Of a stretch of 64,000 nt of DNA, positions 45,792 to 59,520 are shown piece by piece (position 1 is the first letter of the stretch; the number at the start of each line of letters is the position of its first letter). The DNA lies in NCBI RefSeq assembly GCF_023973825.1, contig NC_090127.1:1212001-1276000 (forward strand), read 5' to 3'. A program made the position numbers and the translations under genes. Below the pieces are notes generated by a model, which made no database searches, was not told the origin of the DNA, and saw only the letters and a list, made by a program, of their open reading frames with translations. The stretch is from Plasmodium brasilianum. Lineage: Eukaryota; Apicomplexa; Aconoidasida; Haemosporida; Plasmodiidae.

Positions 45792-48700
45792 ATGAGCATA
45801 TTTTGTGATGAACCTTATTTCATTGATGGTAGTAAAGATTTTGAATGTCCTGAGGCATGCCCCTTTATCAGCTATAACGATGTGTGGAAGTGTATAGGTA
45901 TATGTACAACTAAGGAAAGATGTTCTTTGTACAATCCTATACTAAATTATGCAGATGAAGAAACAAAAAAGTGTTTGCCTTGCTTAATATCCGGATGTAT
46001 AATGTGTATTCGAAGTGGAGTAAAACAATCTTCTAAATTTTTTTTAAATATTACAGAAAATTTACCTAATATATGTCTAGAATGTATGAAAGGATATAAA
46101 TTATCAAAAGATGGAAGAAAATGTATATTAGTATATGAAGAAGTGATTATTATAAGTTGTAATATTTTTCTTTTGTTAATATTCCTTCTTCTCTTATTCT
46201 TTGGTATATATTTTTATAAAAATACAAATAAGATAAATTTTTTATTATTAAAATTAGCTTATCAACATAGAACTTTATCAAAATTTAGAAATAACAAAAT
46301 ACATGGTAATCCATTATATCCTTTAAGTATACAAGTATCGAAGACAGATATTGGTGGTGTAGGACTTATGCTATATTTTAGGTTTATTACATTTTTGAGT
46401 TTTCTTTCCATCCTTTTTATCTTAACTACTTTGTTCGAAGTTTATTTACCTTTCAGTGAACTTATACAATCATACCGAAATATTGAATCAACAAAATCTT
46501 TTGAAAATTGTTCATATTTAAAAAAATATATATACCGTAATATTTCTCGCCTAATAGATATTAGAAGTTTAGATTGGATGAAATTAGATATGTTTAATAT
46601 GGTAACACGCTTTAAAGAATATGCTATCATAATTTGTTTTATACGATACATTATATGTATGATAATCACATTTGTGTTTATATATAAACAAAAACTTTTT
46701 GCACACTTTGAGATTAACAATTCTTCAAATATGCGGGACTTTGCTCTTTCCATATCGGATCTACCTAGTCATATTTCTGAACAAGAAATAAAATTTTTTT
46801 TTGAAAAACTAATAAATAAAAAAATCGTAGGTATTTCATGGTGTCATCACTTTTATCATGAAAAAGAAAAAGTTTTCCATTTGATTGATGAACAAATCGA
46901 GTGGGAGGATTTCAAAATGAAAGTTAAGAGGAACTACCACGAGTGGAAGGCAGAAAATGGGGCGAGTCTTTTCTTCCCCAGCGTCGACCCGGGGTGTGTA
47001 AGCGGAGAAAGTGGAGGAAGCGATATGAGTGGCAGCAGTGGAAGCGTAAGCATCAGCGAACAGATTCACGATAAAATATTATCCAACAGTAAAAACCTGA
47101 TCCACGAATATCATCCTGTAATGGGAGAAGAACAAGGTTTAGGTCCAGAAGCTCCCCTTCTACCAAGAAAGGGCGTTTCTTACCAAAATTATAGGCAGCA
47201 TAAATTTCTCAGCACAAGTTTAAGTAGCACAAAAAGGCGCACAAAGATTGCTAGTGGGGGCAGAATACGCAAAGTAGTAGTGCAAACTGGTGAAGAAAAA
47301 ATTTCTAGTGTTAGGTGGAAGGAGGAGGTGTGCAACGGGGGCGGTGTTAACAAAGGACGTTATAGCAACGGCGGTACGAGCAGCTGTAGCAGTGGTAGCA
47401 ATGCTAGAATCGAGAACGGCAAGCGTACGGGCAGGGGGTCCCTTATAAAAATTGATACATGGCCATACCCTAAAACGACCAAACAAACCTATTTAGAAAA
47501 AGCAAATAGTCAAAGAAAATTCAAAATTGAAGATCGTGCTCTCAAAGAAATGTCAAGTAAAATAATGGAATTATGTTCAATGAGAGAAAGCATTTCAGAA
47601 AATTCGAAAAATAAATATAGAAAATGTTTAAAGAAAAAGAAATATGTTCCACTTTTTATATCAAATGAAGAAAGCCTTTTTTTAAAAAAAGATATAACAA
47701 ATGATATAAAATTTATACATAACTTAAAACGTTGTGGTAATGCTTTTGTAATATTTAATCATGTGAACGATTTAAATGAAGCCTATGATTTAATAAATAA
47801 ATACAAAATGGAAAAGATGAATAAAAAAGGTTCTTGTAATATTTCCTTTTTATATAACCTGTTTAAAAAGATATTTTCTACAAATAAGATAAGAAGGACG
47901 TGTACTTATCCGTACGATTTACTATTACCCCAGTTGTATTCTCACCCACAAAACAGATTAAATGGGACCGAAAATTTTGCGCATACCAGAGGGGTCGTAC
48001 ATGCACGCGCATATGCGGATGAGACGGAAGTAGAACGGAAAAATGGACAAAATGAATATGCAAATGTCGAAGATAAATCTTCAAATGTACGAGATAAATC
48101 AGTATACATGAGCGATATGCCATCCTACGCAGGGAACAAATCAGCAAATGTGATATCCGATTTCTTGACCAAATTTCATATTAATGAAAACACATTTGTG
48201 GTGGAAAAGTACGATGTCGAACCGACAGATATACACTGGCAAAATATACCAGACTATAAACTAGAAATAATAATTGTAAAAATAGCCATATCTATAATTT
48301 TCCTTTTTTTTATAATTATTATATGTAGCATAATTTTTTATGGGCCATATGCTATATTCGCCCTTCATCATGCCAGTATTATGGAAAAACCAAAAAGACA
48401 TGAAGTATTATTTAACGTTATTATATCACTTGTATTAGGTATATTTATAGGATTAGGAAATTTTCTTGTAACATTTTTAACAACATTGTTTGGTAGTTTT
48501 ATGAAATTTGCCAAGAAACAATCTACAGATGCATTTATATTTTATGTTAATAGTATTTTTCAAATATTTCATTTTTTACTGAACGTGTTAATAACACATT
48601 TAAGTAATTCTGGAGGAGATAATAAAATAAGATCTTTTTTTTCTAGTCAATTATTTAATCATTTAAAAAAGAATAATATTATTTTAGGAGAAGAATATTC

Positions 48701-49840
48701 CTTAGGTCGATCATTAAATTATAATATTTTGCCATTAATTTCTTTATTTCCAACTATCTTTTCTATTTTTGGCATGTACATTTTACCCTTTATATATAAA
48801 TCAATACAAATATTATTTTGTTCAAATACTAGTATAAAAAAAGCAGAACAGCTTATTCAATGTCCTCCGTGCAATTTACACTACAGATATAGTGAAATTG
48901 TACTCAGTTTTACTTCTACTTTGCTATTATTTTTTTTTACGCACGATAAGTATAGCACTTCTTTTACCTTTTTAATTCTTTTTTTATCATATCTATTCAT
49001 TAAATATAGAGATACCTATTTATTTCTTCGAGAAACGAAAGTTACCTACTACCACAGCACTTTTCTCTTCGATGCGGTTATGATATTTTGGTCTATTCCG
49101 ACTGGTCAGCATGAACGAGTTTATATATGCCCAGTTAGCAGTGCATCGTGTGTAAACATACAACTACACACTAGGCGTATATGAAGTTTAACACTGTTCA
49201 TTTTTTTTATTTTTTTTTTATTTTTTACTCTTTCATGTAAAAATATATATGATCAATTTTATCTTTGTAGGAATCCTTGCAGTACTACCATTTTACTGGG
49301 CCTGGAGAACATACAGCATAAACCTGTTAATTCTTCCCCTAATCGTTCTTTGTCATACTGTAATATATTTTTTATTTTATAATCTTATAAATACTGCTGT
49401 AGATGAAACAAAAAAAGCAAGTTCCACAAACTACAAAAGCCTTTCCAAAGTTAAGGCTTATAATTGGTTCAACACAAACCCCATACATGTGCTTAAGCAA
49501 TATTTAAAAGAAAAAGATGAAGATTACAGTTTTTCAAATTATTCTCAAAAAAAGGAAAATAAAATAATTAACATGTTTTTACCGTTTACCAATTTTGAGA
49601 AGGACAAAAATGTAACAGAAGGGAGTGACAATCGAAGCAAGAAAAGGAGTAGAAGCAGAAACAGAGAAAGGAATAGAAGCCGAATCAGAAACAAAAGTCG
49701 AAATAGTAATAAAAACAAAAAGAAAATTTTTTTTCTGGATTCAATTAAAAGTGTCTTTTTTAACGATAACACAAAAAACAACTATGAAAAACTTGATTCT
49801 AATTACGAAAAAGATAGAAAGCAAAATATAAAAAGTACAG

Positions 49841-49874
<34 letters not shown>

Positions 49875-50667
49875 ACGTGACAATAATGTAACTAATGAAA
49901 AGACTACAGAGAACATTAAAATATGGGGCACTTCGTATCAGAACAATAATTCTAATTATAGTCATACTAAACATAATTATTATGCTGAGAGAGGCGAAGA
50001 AGCGTATGCTTGTAAGCGGGAAGACAGTTATAATTATGACGATGTGTTTGAGCAATATATGGGAAGTGACTACGAAAAAAAAAACAAGAACGAACACGCC
50101 ACATGGAAGAATGAAGATGTATGTAAAAAATACATGAAAAATGACTGTACAGAAAATAAAAATGAAAAAAATGGAAAAAATCGTCAATATTCATCAAATG
50201 ATTTTTGTGTAATAAAAATGGACAAGAAAAAGTTCAAAAAGAGGTCTTTAATTCCTAAGTTGTCCACATTTTCCAGAAAAAAAATAATAGTACGTGAAGA
50301 AAATATACAACATACATCACACACAAGCATGAGTGAAAATAAACAAAAAGAAAATAGAAAAACAAAAGACAAACATGAGCTGAATGAGCTGAAAAAGATA
50401 ATAAAAGTAACAAAAGAAGAAGAATATAGTAATGATAAAGAAAAAGGAGAAAAAAGACATAGTTCAAAGAAGAATAAGAACAAAAAAAAAAAAAAGAAAG
50501 AATTAATTTACTACGAAATTGGTAAAGAATACCTACAAGGAGCGCAATTCGCGCACTATACGAATGACTACAATGAGCTGTATGACTTTATTCATAGAAT
50601 TTATATTTCTTTATCCTCCAAGGCATATAGTATTAAGGCTTTTCCTTACTTAAAAAGGAGTCATTAA
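45792..50667 (+). CDS. CSC1/OSCA-type multi-pass channel protein, two exons
   Basis: The CSC1/OSCA/TMEM63 family (RSN1_7TM) forms calcium-permeable, osmo- and mechanosensitive channels. Exon 1 is 45792-49104 and exon 2 is 49271-50667 (1569 residues). The phase-1 junction restores IPTGILAVLPFYWAW. The N-terminus (1-115) has about eighteen Cys and looks extracellular. Membrane segments are seen near 118-142, 197-220, 277-300, 828-860, 875-905, 914-935, 977-1002, 1034-1072, 1095-1120 and 1121-1145. The cytosolic loop (301-820) starts with the family motif FALSISDLPSHISEQEIKFF and ends PTDIHWQNIPDYK. It is swollen by a Ser/Gly/Lys-rich insert of more than 200 residues. The tail after 1150 is highly charged and includes a poly-Lys run coded by about 30 A (49842-49871). 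No classical signal peptide is visible at this start, so an additional 5' exon is possible. Confidence 0.87.
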
Positions 50668-51117
50668 ATCGCAGTAACTGTTTTCTCACGGGGAAGAAGT
50701 GTACTATCCATCTCATTTGTTGTTTTTGCATTTTTTTTTTTTTTTTTATTGTCTTTCTGGCAAAATATATGAATGTGAATGGGTGTATCGTTCGTATGTT
50801 TTGTTCCTTATTTCTATGTTTTTGTTTCATTTATTTTTTATTTTTTATCATTTAATTTATATCCGCTTATATTTTATTAGTATTTTTTTTTTTTTTCCCA
50901 CCTATTTTGTTATTGTTTTTTCCCCCATTTATTATGTTCATTTTTTTTTTTCATTTTATTTTGATTCATTTTGAATTATTTTTTTTTATTCCTCATAGCC
51001 TTGGCTCGGCTGAAACTTTTCAAAATTTCTTTTTCATTCTATTTGTTACATTTTTACTAATAAAATGAGCTGTTTTCGTCATCGCGTATTTCTTAGAGTT
51101 GTTTTTATTTTATTTTA

Positions 51118-51340
51118 AATATATTTTGAATTTATTTTCATTTTGAATTTATTTTCATTTTGAATTTATTTTCATTTTGAATTTATTTTCATTTTGAATT
51201 TATTTTCATTTTGAATTTATTTTCATTTTGAATTTATTTTCATTTTGAATTTATTTGCTTTTTCAATTTATTTGCTTTTTCAATTTATTTGTATTTTCAA
51301 TTTATTTGTATTTTCAATTTATTTGCATTTTCAATTTATC
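51118..51340. repeat. 17-bp array, two variant blocks
   Basis: About eight copies of GAATTTATTTTCATTTT, followed by five copies of a variant AATTTATTTGCTTTTTC or AATTTATTTGTATTTTC. Confidence 0.92.
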
Positions 51341-51656
51341 TTTTATTCATTCTTAATATATTTTTTTAATATATTTTTTTAATATATTTTCACTTTATAA
51401 TCATTTTATTACTAAATTTTTTAATAATTTGAGCAACGAACATTTTTGAGGGAAACTAAAATAGTATAGGAAAAATTATTTTATTTTACAAATTTCTTTG
51501 TTATCGTTATTTTCTTGTCGTTTATTACTCTTTTTTTTTTATAAAAAAAATAATATTGTAGTCAAGAATGTCATTAACGTCATTTTAAATGTAACACTGA
51601 TGTAGTGCAGTTGTGCATTAAAATAAACACTTCATAATTTGAACGTAATTTAACGA

Positions 51657-51772
51657 ATTTGAAGCTGGACCAATTTGAAGCTGGACCAATTTGAAGCTGG
51701 ACCAATTTGAAGCTGGACCAATTTGAAGCTGAACCAATTTGAAGCTGAACCAATTTGAAGCTGAACAAAGTT
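51657..51772. repeat. 16-bp GAAGCTGGACCAATTT array
   Basis: Seven copies; the last three carry GAAC instead of GGAC. Confidence 0.93.
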
Positions 51773-52169
51773 TAGTGCTTTTCATTGTTATTAAAAAAAA
51801 TAAGAAAATGTAATTTTACAAAGTTGGAAAATATATATATTACCATATTAAATTTTATTTTTAATATTCATTTCTAATAATTTGAATGAATTCTTTTTTA
51901 CCCTTTTTATTTAAATTATTAATTAATACGATTCTATATTAACTATTCTTAAGGGAATATTTTTTCTCTCTCTTTTTTTTTTTTTTTAGTTATACGTATA
52001 TCACTTAACTTTCTCGTTTTAAAAAAAAAAAAAAGAAAATACAGATGATTTTCCTTTTTTTAATTGCTTTGTATCTTCTTACATTAATTATCGAAGTTTT
52101 TTTTATTTTCAAATTTTAGTGAGTGTTAATTTGTTTTTTCATACACCGCAAATATAAGCAGATATAAAG

Positions 52170-52208
<39 letters not shown>

Positions 52209-52300
52209 CATATTGTTTACACACTCAAATACCTGAATATATACATACACATTTAGAGTCTATTCCCATATTTTAACGGAAGACAGGAAAAAAAAAAAAA

Positions 52301-52516
52301 ATGACGCGAGGAAACCAAAGGGAAGTTGACAGAATTAGATCTTTAAAAAGAAATGATAAAGCAAAACAAAATAGTACAGTGAAGGAAGCTTCAAAAAATT
52401 TAAATGTTATTTGTAAATTATGTAGACACACATTTATGTGTACAGTCAATCAATCCATTTTGAAAGAACATCATGAAAAGAAGCATTCAAAACATGCATA
52501 TGAAGACTGCTTTTAA
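52301..52516 (+). CDS. ZNF706/At2g23090-like small zinc-finger protein, 71 residues
   Basis: The N-terminus (MTRGNQREVDRIRSLKRNDK) is of the 4F5/SERF type found in small basic proteins. It is followed by one zf-Met2-like C2H2 finger with ligands C38, C41, H57 and H62 (CKLCRHTF...HHEKKH). The length matches human ZNF706 (about 76 residues). Proteins of this type are small, basic and probably nucleic-acid or aggregation-modulating; the molecular role is not settled. It is a single exon, complete, with a poly-A tract just before the ATG. The close spacing to the convergent U1C gene (about 1 kb) suggests no functional link. Confidence 0.85.
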   Translation: MTRGNQREVDRIRSLKRNDKAKQNSTVKEASKNLNVICKLCRHTFMCTVNQSILKEHHEKKHSKHAYEDCF

Positions 52517-53540
52517 TATAAATTTCATCTCCTTTTTTTTTCCGTTACCCCTCCTCTGTTACTTATTGTAAGGCACTTTTTTTAATTAATACGTTGATAT
52601 ATACTCATGAATTTTCCGACTTTTCAAATATGCATATAGACAACAATACTGACATGCACAAAACACATATATATTGCATATACGGAGGCTTATAAACGCC
52701 TAATGTAGTTAATTTCAATAAATAGTTCTTGGACATATTTATAAATATCTGTGTAGAACATTTTTTTTCAAGAATATACACATATGTTCATACATAATTA
52801 TGATGACCCTTATTCCTTTTTTTTTTTTTTTAAGTATTAAGTGATATTATGTTATATGAAATTAAATTTATTGGAATTAATGCAATGTTATGAAAGTTGG
52901 AAAAAAAAAAAGAACTTAAAAAATTTTTAGTTTTTATTAAATAACCATTAAAATGATTAATAAAAAAAATGGAAGCAAATAAACTATATCATTTGCATGT
53001 GTATTTCGAAATAAATACATATGCGTGCATCCTTTTTATTAGGACATGTATTATATTGCACGTAGTCAAAAGCATACATATCAAAGAGAAAAGTAAATAA
53101 CAGTGCCCGAAGCGTTAAACGAGATCGGGAAATATAAAAATGAATAAAACAACAAAGTTAACATATAAACTACGGCAACCACACATTATATACGCACATA
53201 TGCGTACCCTTATACATATATATATATATATGTTGTGTGTATGTGGGCGAAATTACCATGCGTACGAATATACATTTGCACATGTTGATTTTATTTAATT
53301 CTCAGGTTTCCTCTACACTGTCTTATTTTTTTACCGAAAAAAAAAAAAAAAAGGAGTGTTCACATTTTATATACAATCAAAAAAAAAATATATTTAAGCC
53401 CACAACCAATGGGAGATCCTATTTGTCATTGCTGTTATATTTGCGTCATATATGTTACATTATTTGATATATTCCCATTTTTTTCTACTTTTGTGTTTCC
53501 GTTTGTATATGCGCTTGATATTGTACTCATATCTCTTATT
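52517..53540. other. Convergent intergenic region
   Basis: 3' flanks of the zinc-finger gene (+) and U1C (-). AT-rich with homopolymers, and no repeats longer than (TA)n at 53216-53231. No gene is seen. Confidence 0.65.
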
Positions 53541-54227
53541 CTAATCCCGCTCAATATGCATGTTATCTTTTTCACAAGACCTCGCCTCATTTACATTTGA
53601 TGCATTAACATTTACAGTGCTTAAATCAGCACTCATGGGATTATTATCTAAAATGAGATTCAAATTATTATTTTTATTATCATTATACCTATGTGAATTT
53701 GTTAAGTCATTACCATTGTTTTTCTTTATGGCATCTGAACCTATTACCTCATTTAACAAACTATTTTTATTATCATAATTATTAATTTTATTTTTTGCAT
53801 TTACGGTATTAGGTGATGGACCATAAGTATTCGCGTATTTATTATTCGAATTTGAATAATACTTATTACTACTACCTGGTGGATGATACCCTGCCCTTGA
53901 GTATTTATTATTAGGCATATTTAATCGGTATGAATTTCCACCTCTCATGGAGTGTGGGAAATTCTTAATTTGGTTATGTTTCATATACATATTATAATTA
54001 CCATGCATAAAATTATTCATCATTGGATTTCCCAAAGCATTGTTATATGGTCTGTTACCTAAGAAACCTAAAAAGTTTTGAGGAGTAATCCCTTCTTCTC
54101 TTAACAAATTTTGAAAATATTCTATTTTTGCACTAATGTGTTTCCTTCCTTGAATATGTTGTCTTCTACCTACGGGGGAACTGTGTGTTAGATATATATC
54201 ACAATACTCACAGTAGTACTTCGGCAT
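53541..54227 (-). CDS. U1C: U1 small nuclear ribonucleoprotein C
   Basis: U1C stabilises pairing of U1 snRNA with the 5' splice site in the early spliceosome (nucleus). A single exon encodes 228 residues starting [20 protein letters not shown]. The zinc ligands C6, C9, H24 and H30 fall at the same positions as in human U1C, followed by the conserved helix ([16 protein letters not shown]). The rest, about 170 residues, is Asn/Tyr/Met-rich and unlike the Pro/Met-rich tail of the animal protein, a usual Plasmodium change. The start is fixed by the motif beginning at Met1. It shares a 2.4-kb divergent upstream region with the RAD6-type gene. Confidence 0.95.
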   Translation of the reverse strand: MPKYYCEYCDIYLTHSSPVGRRQHIQGRKHISAKIEYFQNLLREEGITPQNFLGFLGNRPYNNALGNPMMNNFMHGNYNMYMKHNQIKNFPHSMRGGNSYRLNMPNNKYSRAGYHPPGSSNKYYSNSNNKYANTYGPSPNTVNAKNKINNYDNKNSLLNEVIGSDAIKKNNGNDLTNSHRYNDNKNNNLNLILDNNPMSADLSTVNVNASNVNEARSCEKDNMHIERD

Positions 54228-54888
54228 TTTTTCTTAATATGGAAGGAAACAAATATACCAGCCCTATGGATGATGTCGTACCAATGTGTACAATTTCTGC
54301 CTTTTTATATATATATATATATGTATAAACATATATATGTGTATACATATGTATACATATGTATATATATATTTATTAAATTACTGATTTGTTAATTTAT
54401 TTATTTACTCCCTTATTTTTGCTTACGTAGCAAATTGAGGGGGAAAAAAAAATTCTTTTTCGAAAAATTAACGCTCATAAAGAGCCTTAACACTTCTTAT
54501 TATTGCATCTCTACGATATTTTGAGTAACACTCAATTTACATATATTTGCTCATATATCTGTACGTATACATGCACATTTATAACCAGTCTAACATAAAA
54601 AATTTTCGTTAACTTTAGCTATATGTATGTGAATATGTATGTAATAAAGGTATATCTTTCATTCTTTTTAAAACACAAAAATTTTTATTTCATAAAAATG
54701 AACGGAAATAACCTTAACCAATATTAGTATACATAATGTACATGCCAAAAAAATATACATACATTATTACGTAAATTAAATTTACAAAAATGTGTAAGTA
54801 CTGGAATAAAAAAATAAAGCCAGTAAATATGCACAATTTTTTTTCTTTATATCACAAAATGAAATACGTACATAATACAAATAAATAA

Positions 54889-54924
<36 letters not shown>

Positions 54925-55194
54925 CAAACACGTACATGATACATATGTATAAAAACAACTGTTCCTTTAACTATCAAGCAAAATTATTCTTCCTCAACTG
55001 CAGTTTTCGGTATTTTTAAGGGCTTAAAAATTTTTCTTTTTATATTCAACATACCATATGTAAAATAGATCATACGTATATACATAATGAATATGTAACA
55101 TATTACAATTCAATTAACGAATTCCACGAAAAAAAGCAATTTAAATAAAAGGCACATTATAATAACCAAAAAAAAAAAAAAATTAAATAAACAA

Positions 55195-55325
55195 ATAAGC
55201 AAATAAATAAGAGTGCTGCGAAAAAGCAAATAAATAAATGTAAGTGTTGGAAAAAGCAAATAAATAAATGTAAGTGTTGGAAAAAGCAAATAAATAAATT
55301 TAAGTGTTGGAAAAAAGCAAATAAT
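55195..55325. repeat. About 30-bp GTGTTGGAAAAAGCAAATAA array
   Basis: Four copies of a unit with AAATAAATGTAAGTGTTGGA followed by AAAAGC; the first copy is degenerate. Confidence 0.85.
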
Positions 55326-55865
55326 ACAATAAATGAGAGGGAAAAAATTAAATTCCAAAATAAGCTACAAAAATAAAAACAGAAAAATTATCAATAACGA
55401 GATATAAAAATGTAAACATAATTTTTAAGAAAAAATAAAAATTTTAAACGAAAAACAAATAATTTGTTACATGTTTTATATGACACAAAAATATATATAG
55501 TATATATATATATAGATAGATACAGATATATAAGGCTAAAATTTATATGAATTAAAAAAACAATTTTTTTTTTTTTATATGTTACTTAAATGTATTCATA
55601 TATATTTAAACACAAATATACATATATAATACAAACATATACATATATATATGTATGTTCATTAGTAGTATATTAAAAATAAAACAAAAAATATATATGC
55701 ATTGTATGTTTTTAAATAAGAAAAATACAAACATTTCTTATTTTTTAACTTTTTTTAAAGTGTTATCAGAAATGCTATAACGAATTTGCACTGATTATAT
55801 TTTTCACATATTAGCGGTATAAAATTTGGTAATAAAGACACAGAAAAGAAGATACAGAAACAAAG

Positions 55866-56062
55866 ATAATGCAAAACAAATACTACAAAAAAATAATGCA
55901 AAACAAATACTACAAAAAAATAATGCAAAACAAATACTACAAAAAAATAATGCAAAACAAATACTACAAAAAAATAATGCAAAACAAATACTACAAAAAA
56001 ATAATGCAAAATATATAGTACAAAAAAATAATGCAAAACAAGTAGTACAAAAAAATAATGCA
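55866..56062. repeat. 27-bp minisatellite
   Basis: Seven copies of ATAATGCAAAACAAATACTA followed by CAAAAAA. The last two copies carry ATATAGTACA or AAGTAGTACA. Unit length divisible by three makes it open on both strands. Confidence 0.93.
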
Positions 56063-56660
56063 TAGCACATATTACAAATAAGATACTGCAAAAAAGATAA
56101 TACAACATAGATATCATAACAAAGATATAGAAATATAAGAAGCCACATTTTTATATTTTTTCCAACAGTTATTCCTAGTTAATAAACATATAACTTTACA
56201 TACTGCTTTTTAGAATGTTTTTGCGTAAAATAAATATATAGCTTATATATATATATATATATATACATACATACATCTATGTTTGCATGTATGTTCGCCA
56301 TTATGTAATTGCTTTTTACCCACTTTTTATGCTTTCATAAGGAATAAAATTACCACAGTATAGCCATTTAGAATACTGATATTTTTTTAGTTTTTATACG
56401 TATAAATTTTAACATATTTGTATATTTTGGAAATTATATTATTATATAGTTTTAGCTTACTTTTATATAGAGAATTGTTTTTGATTCACGTATTCTTGTA
56501 TATATAGGAAAGGTTCATTACAAATTTATAGTTTCCTAGAAATAGCGATTTGCTAATTATTTATCAATTATGAATATGAACATATATTCACTGTATATGT
56601 GCATGTACCTTTTCATATATTACAGTATTTTTGTTATCTTTTACACATTCAAGTAAGAAA

Positions 56661-57475
56661 ATGTCGAATTTGGCAAAAAAAAGGTTGATACGAGATTTCA
56701 GAAAACTTCAAGTAGATTCACCATATGGGGTTAGCGGGTCTCCTATAGGGAACGACATAATGAAATGGAGGGCTGTTATTTTTGGACCGGCTGATACCCC
56801 GTGGGAGGGAGGTAATTTTATAAAAAGGAGTACATATTATGTTGAAGAAATGCGCCAAATGTAGTGAATACATTGATATACATGTCGTTATACATATGGG
56901 TATATATTTATATTTATATATATATGTGTGTATATACCGCATGTGCAATAAATATATGGAATTGTAAATGCCAAGATTTATATTTTGTTCAAGGAGATTG
57001 TTTTAATTAGCAAAAAAATTGTCATCGTCTGAGGCAATAAAAATGGTTTTTCCATAGTTTTCTTTAAATTTTTTATTTTTATTTATATTTTTATATTTTT
57101 TTTTTTTTTTTTTTTTGCCTTACCCATGCAGGCACATTTCAGTTAGAACTTTTATTTGGGAATGAGTACCCAAACAAACCACCAAAAGTAAAATTTTTAA
57201 CGAAAATGTTTCATCCGAATATATACATGGATGGAAATATATGTATCGATATTCTTCAAAAACACTGGAGTCCTATTTATGATATTTCCGCAATTTTAAC
57301 TTCAATTCAATCGTTGTTGAGTGACCCTAACCCTAACAGTCCAGCTAACCAAGAAGCTGCCCTTTTATTTGTTGAAAATAGAATTGAATACAACCGAAGG
57401 ATTAAAAACTGTGTTAAGGAATCTTTTAACTTTATTGAGCATAAAGTTCAAGAAGAGGAAAATAATAAAGCATAA
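56661..57475 (+). CDS. RAD6: RAD6/UBE2A-type ubiquitin-conjugating enzyme E2, two exons
   Basis: RAD6 E2s carry ubiquitin on a cysteine and, with RING partners, modify histone H2B, PCNA or N-degron substrates. Exon 1 is 56661-56811 and exon 2 is 57132-57475, joined in phase 1 ([11 protein letters not shown]); 164 residues. Features are [37 protein letters not shown], the [12 protein letters not shown] loop, HPN at 78-80 and the catalytic C88 ([10 protein letters not shown]), the same number as in yeast and human RAD6. [16 protein letters not shown] matches the family exactly in position. It has no long acidic tail, only EEENNKA. The intron contains a T-rich run and TA repeats. Confidence 0.95.
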
Positions 57476-59092
57476 AGGAAAAATAAAAAATAAAAATAAA
57501 TAATAAATTAATAAATGGATAAATATATATATATATATATATATATTAATTTATTAAGCATTAATAGATAAATATTTTTTAATTTTTATCTTGTGATAAT
57601 TTGTAAAAGTAACAGGGCGTAACGAGAAAAAAGGCAGCATTATAGCTTGTCATATATTTTAATGGGGTTATCAGTATGAGCATACGTTCTATGCTTTACA
57701 TCAGCATTTGCTCTACCATTAAGTTATCTTATCGTTGTTGCTTACATTAGCGTACAGTTATTGTATATACATACATAACAAGAAGACAAAAATATGCAAC
57801 CCATAATTATTAGTAATTATAAAGAGGGAGTTAATATAAGATACATATACGTATGCACATATATATATATATATATATATGTTCGATGAAGTCAAAGTTT
57901 TAACAGATCGCACATTTGTCATTTATTTGAACTAGCATTTTTTGATGATTTAAAATTTTTTTTTTTTTTTTTTTTGCGCACATTCATATAATTAGCATAG
58001 TATGCTTTTTTAAAAAGTTGTATTTTATTGTGAATATTTTTTCACCTTTCTACGTTCATATAATTCCAGACGCACTGGAAAACTACCATACATATGTGTA
58101 TACACATTTATTTATATGTACACATTTATGTTTGCACGTTTAATTATGTTTTTACAAATTTGTTTGTGTTACTGAAAGAAAGAAAGAAAAAATTTTTTTG
58201 ATGGCTAGAGGTTGCTAAAACATGATGAAATGATGACAAAATAATAAGGTGTGAAGACAGAGATAGCTACGTAAGGAAAAAGGAAAATACATTTCCAACC
58301 ATATAATTAAAAGAAAAAATTATATCATTTTTTTTTTTTTTTTTTGTTCACTTATAATTAATTTTACGATTTTTCAGTTCTTTACGTAAAAAATTGATAA
58401 TTTGTTTTATGAACAATTCTGAAATATCCATGAAATGCTTATTTTATCATTTCATTATATATAGTGTCGTTATTGTTTTCGAATGCCCCCCACTAAACGT
58501 TAAAATTTTTTGTTTTCAATTTTTTAATTATGTAAATTATATATACACATGTAGCACTTCATGTGTATATATTTATACATATATAGGCATATGATTATTT
58601 TTATTTGTTTTGTTCTTTTTTTCGTGAACACGCCATTTATTAAGGGGGCATAATTGCTCGAATATTAAAAACTTTTGCATATATTATTCGTCAGATATAT
58701 ACCCACATACACGTATACAAACATGAACATACAAATGCACGAGCAACACATGCACACGTGAATACATACATATGTTTACATATTTCAACGCACATTACAA
58801 GCTCTCTTTATTTGTTACTATATATGAACTTATCCATTTTTAATATTACGCAATAAAAAAGTATTATTTTAATTATTAATTGTCTATGGGATATTGTACG
58901 TACATTTTTTTCTCTTTCACTAGAGTTTCATAATACGATAAGTAAATATTGAGTAAAGTTATACGATATAAAGAGAAGAGTAATATTCGTAAATATATAG
59001 GGCAAAAATATGCGTACGGCTAATAAGTAGTTAACATTTTTAAAATAATTTTTTTTTTTTCGTATTGTAAAAATAACATATTTTTCTAGAAT

Positions 59093-59140
<48 letters not shown>

Positions 59141-59399
59141 GTATGTATATATATAGCATTTATACATTCTTTTTTTTTTTTTTTTTCCTACCATTTTAGG
59201 CTATATAATCTATACTCTTAAGCAAAACCTCTTCACCAACAACTTTTGTTCTTGTTTTGAACTAACAAAGATTAAACTAATAATAAATAAAATAAACTAT
59301 TTTAAATTCTTTTTTTTTTATGCCTTTTTTACAGTTATATGGTAAAAGCATAGACCTGCTGAACATTAGAAAAAATATTCAAAAGTAATAACACTAACA

Positions 59400-59520
59400 C
59401 CTACACTCAAAAGTAATATCACTAACACTAACACTTACACTCAAAAGTAATATCACTAGCACTAACACCTACACTCAAAAGTAATATCACTAACACTAAC
59501 ACTTATACTCAAAAGTAATA
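59400..59520. repeat. 34-bp CACTCAAAAGTAATATCACT array
   Basis: Three to four copies of a 34-bp unit ending AACACTAACACTTA, with internal CTAACA repeats. Confidence 0.88.

Larger units (their letters stand above)
50668..52300. other. Intergenic region with two minisatellites
   Basis: T-rich 3' flank of the CSC1 gene and 5' flank of the zinc-finger gene. It contains a 17-bp array (51118-51340), a 16-bp array (51657-51772) and (TA)n at 52170-52212. No gene is seen. Confidence 0.65.
54228..56660. other. Divergent intergenic region with repeats
   Basis: Upstream DNA of U1C (-) and the E2 gene (+), probably with both promoters. It contains (TA)n tracts, a GCAAATAAATAAATGTAAGT-type array (55195-55325) and a 27-bp array (55866-56062). 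No gene is seen. Confidence 0.65.

Noticed and set aside
55755..56148. Phe/Val/Leu membrane-like frames
   Set aside because: 27-bp repeat whose length is divisible by three; open on both strands without a unique domain.
57650..57760. Balanced sequence suggestive of a tRNA or snoRNA
   Set aside because: No acceptor-stem pairing, no B-box and no properly spaced C/D boxes could be recognised on either strand.
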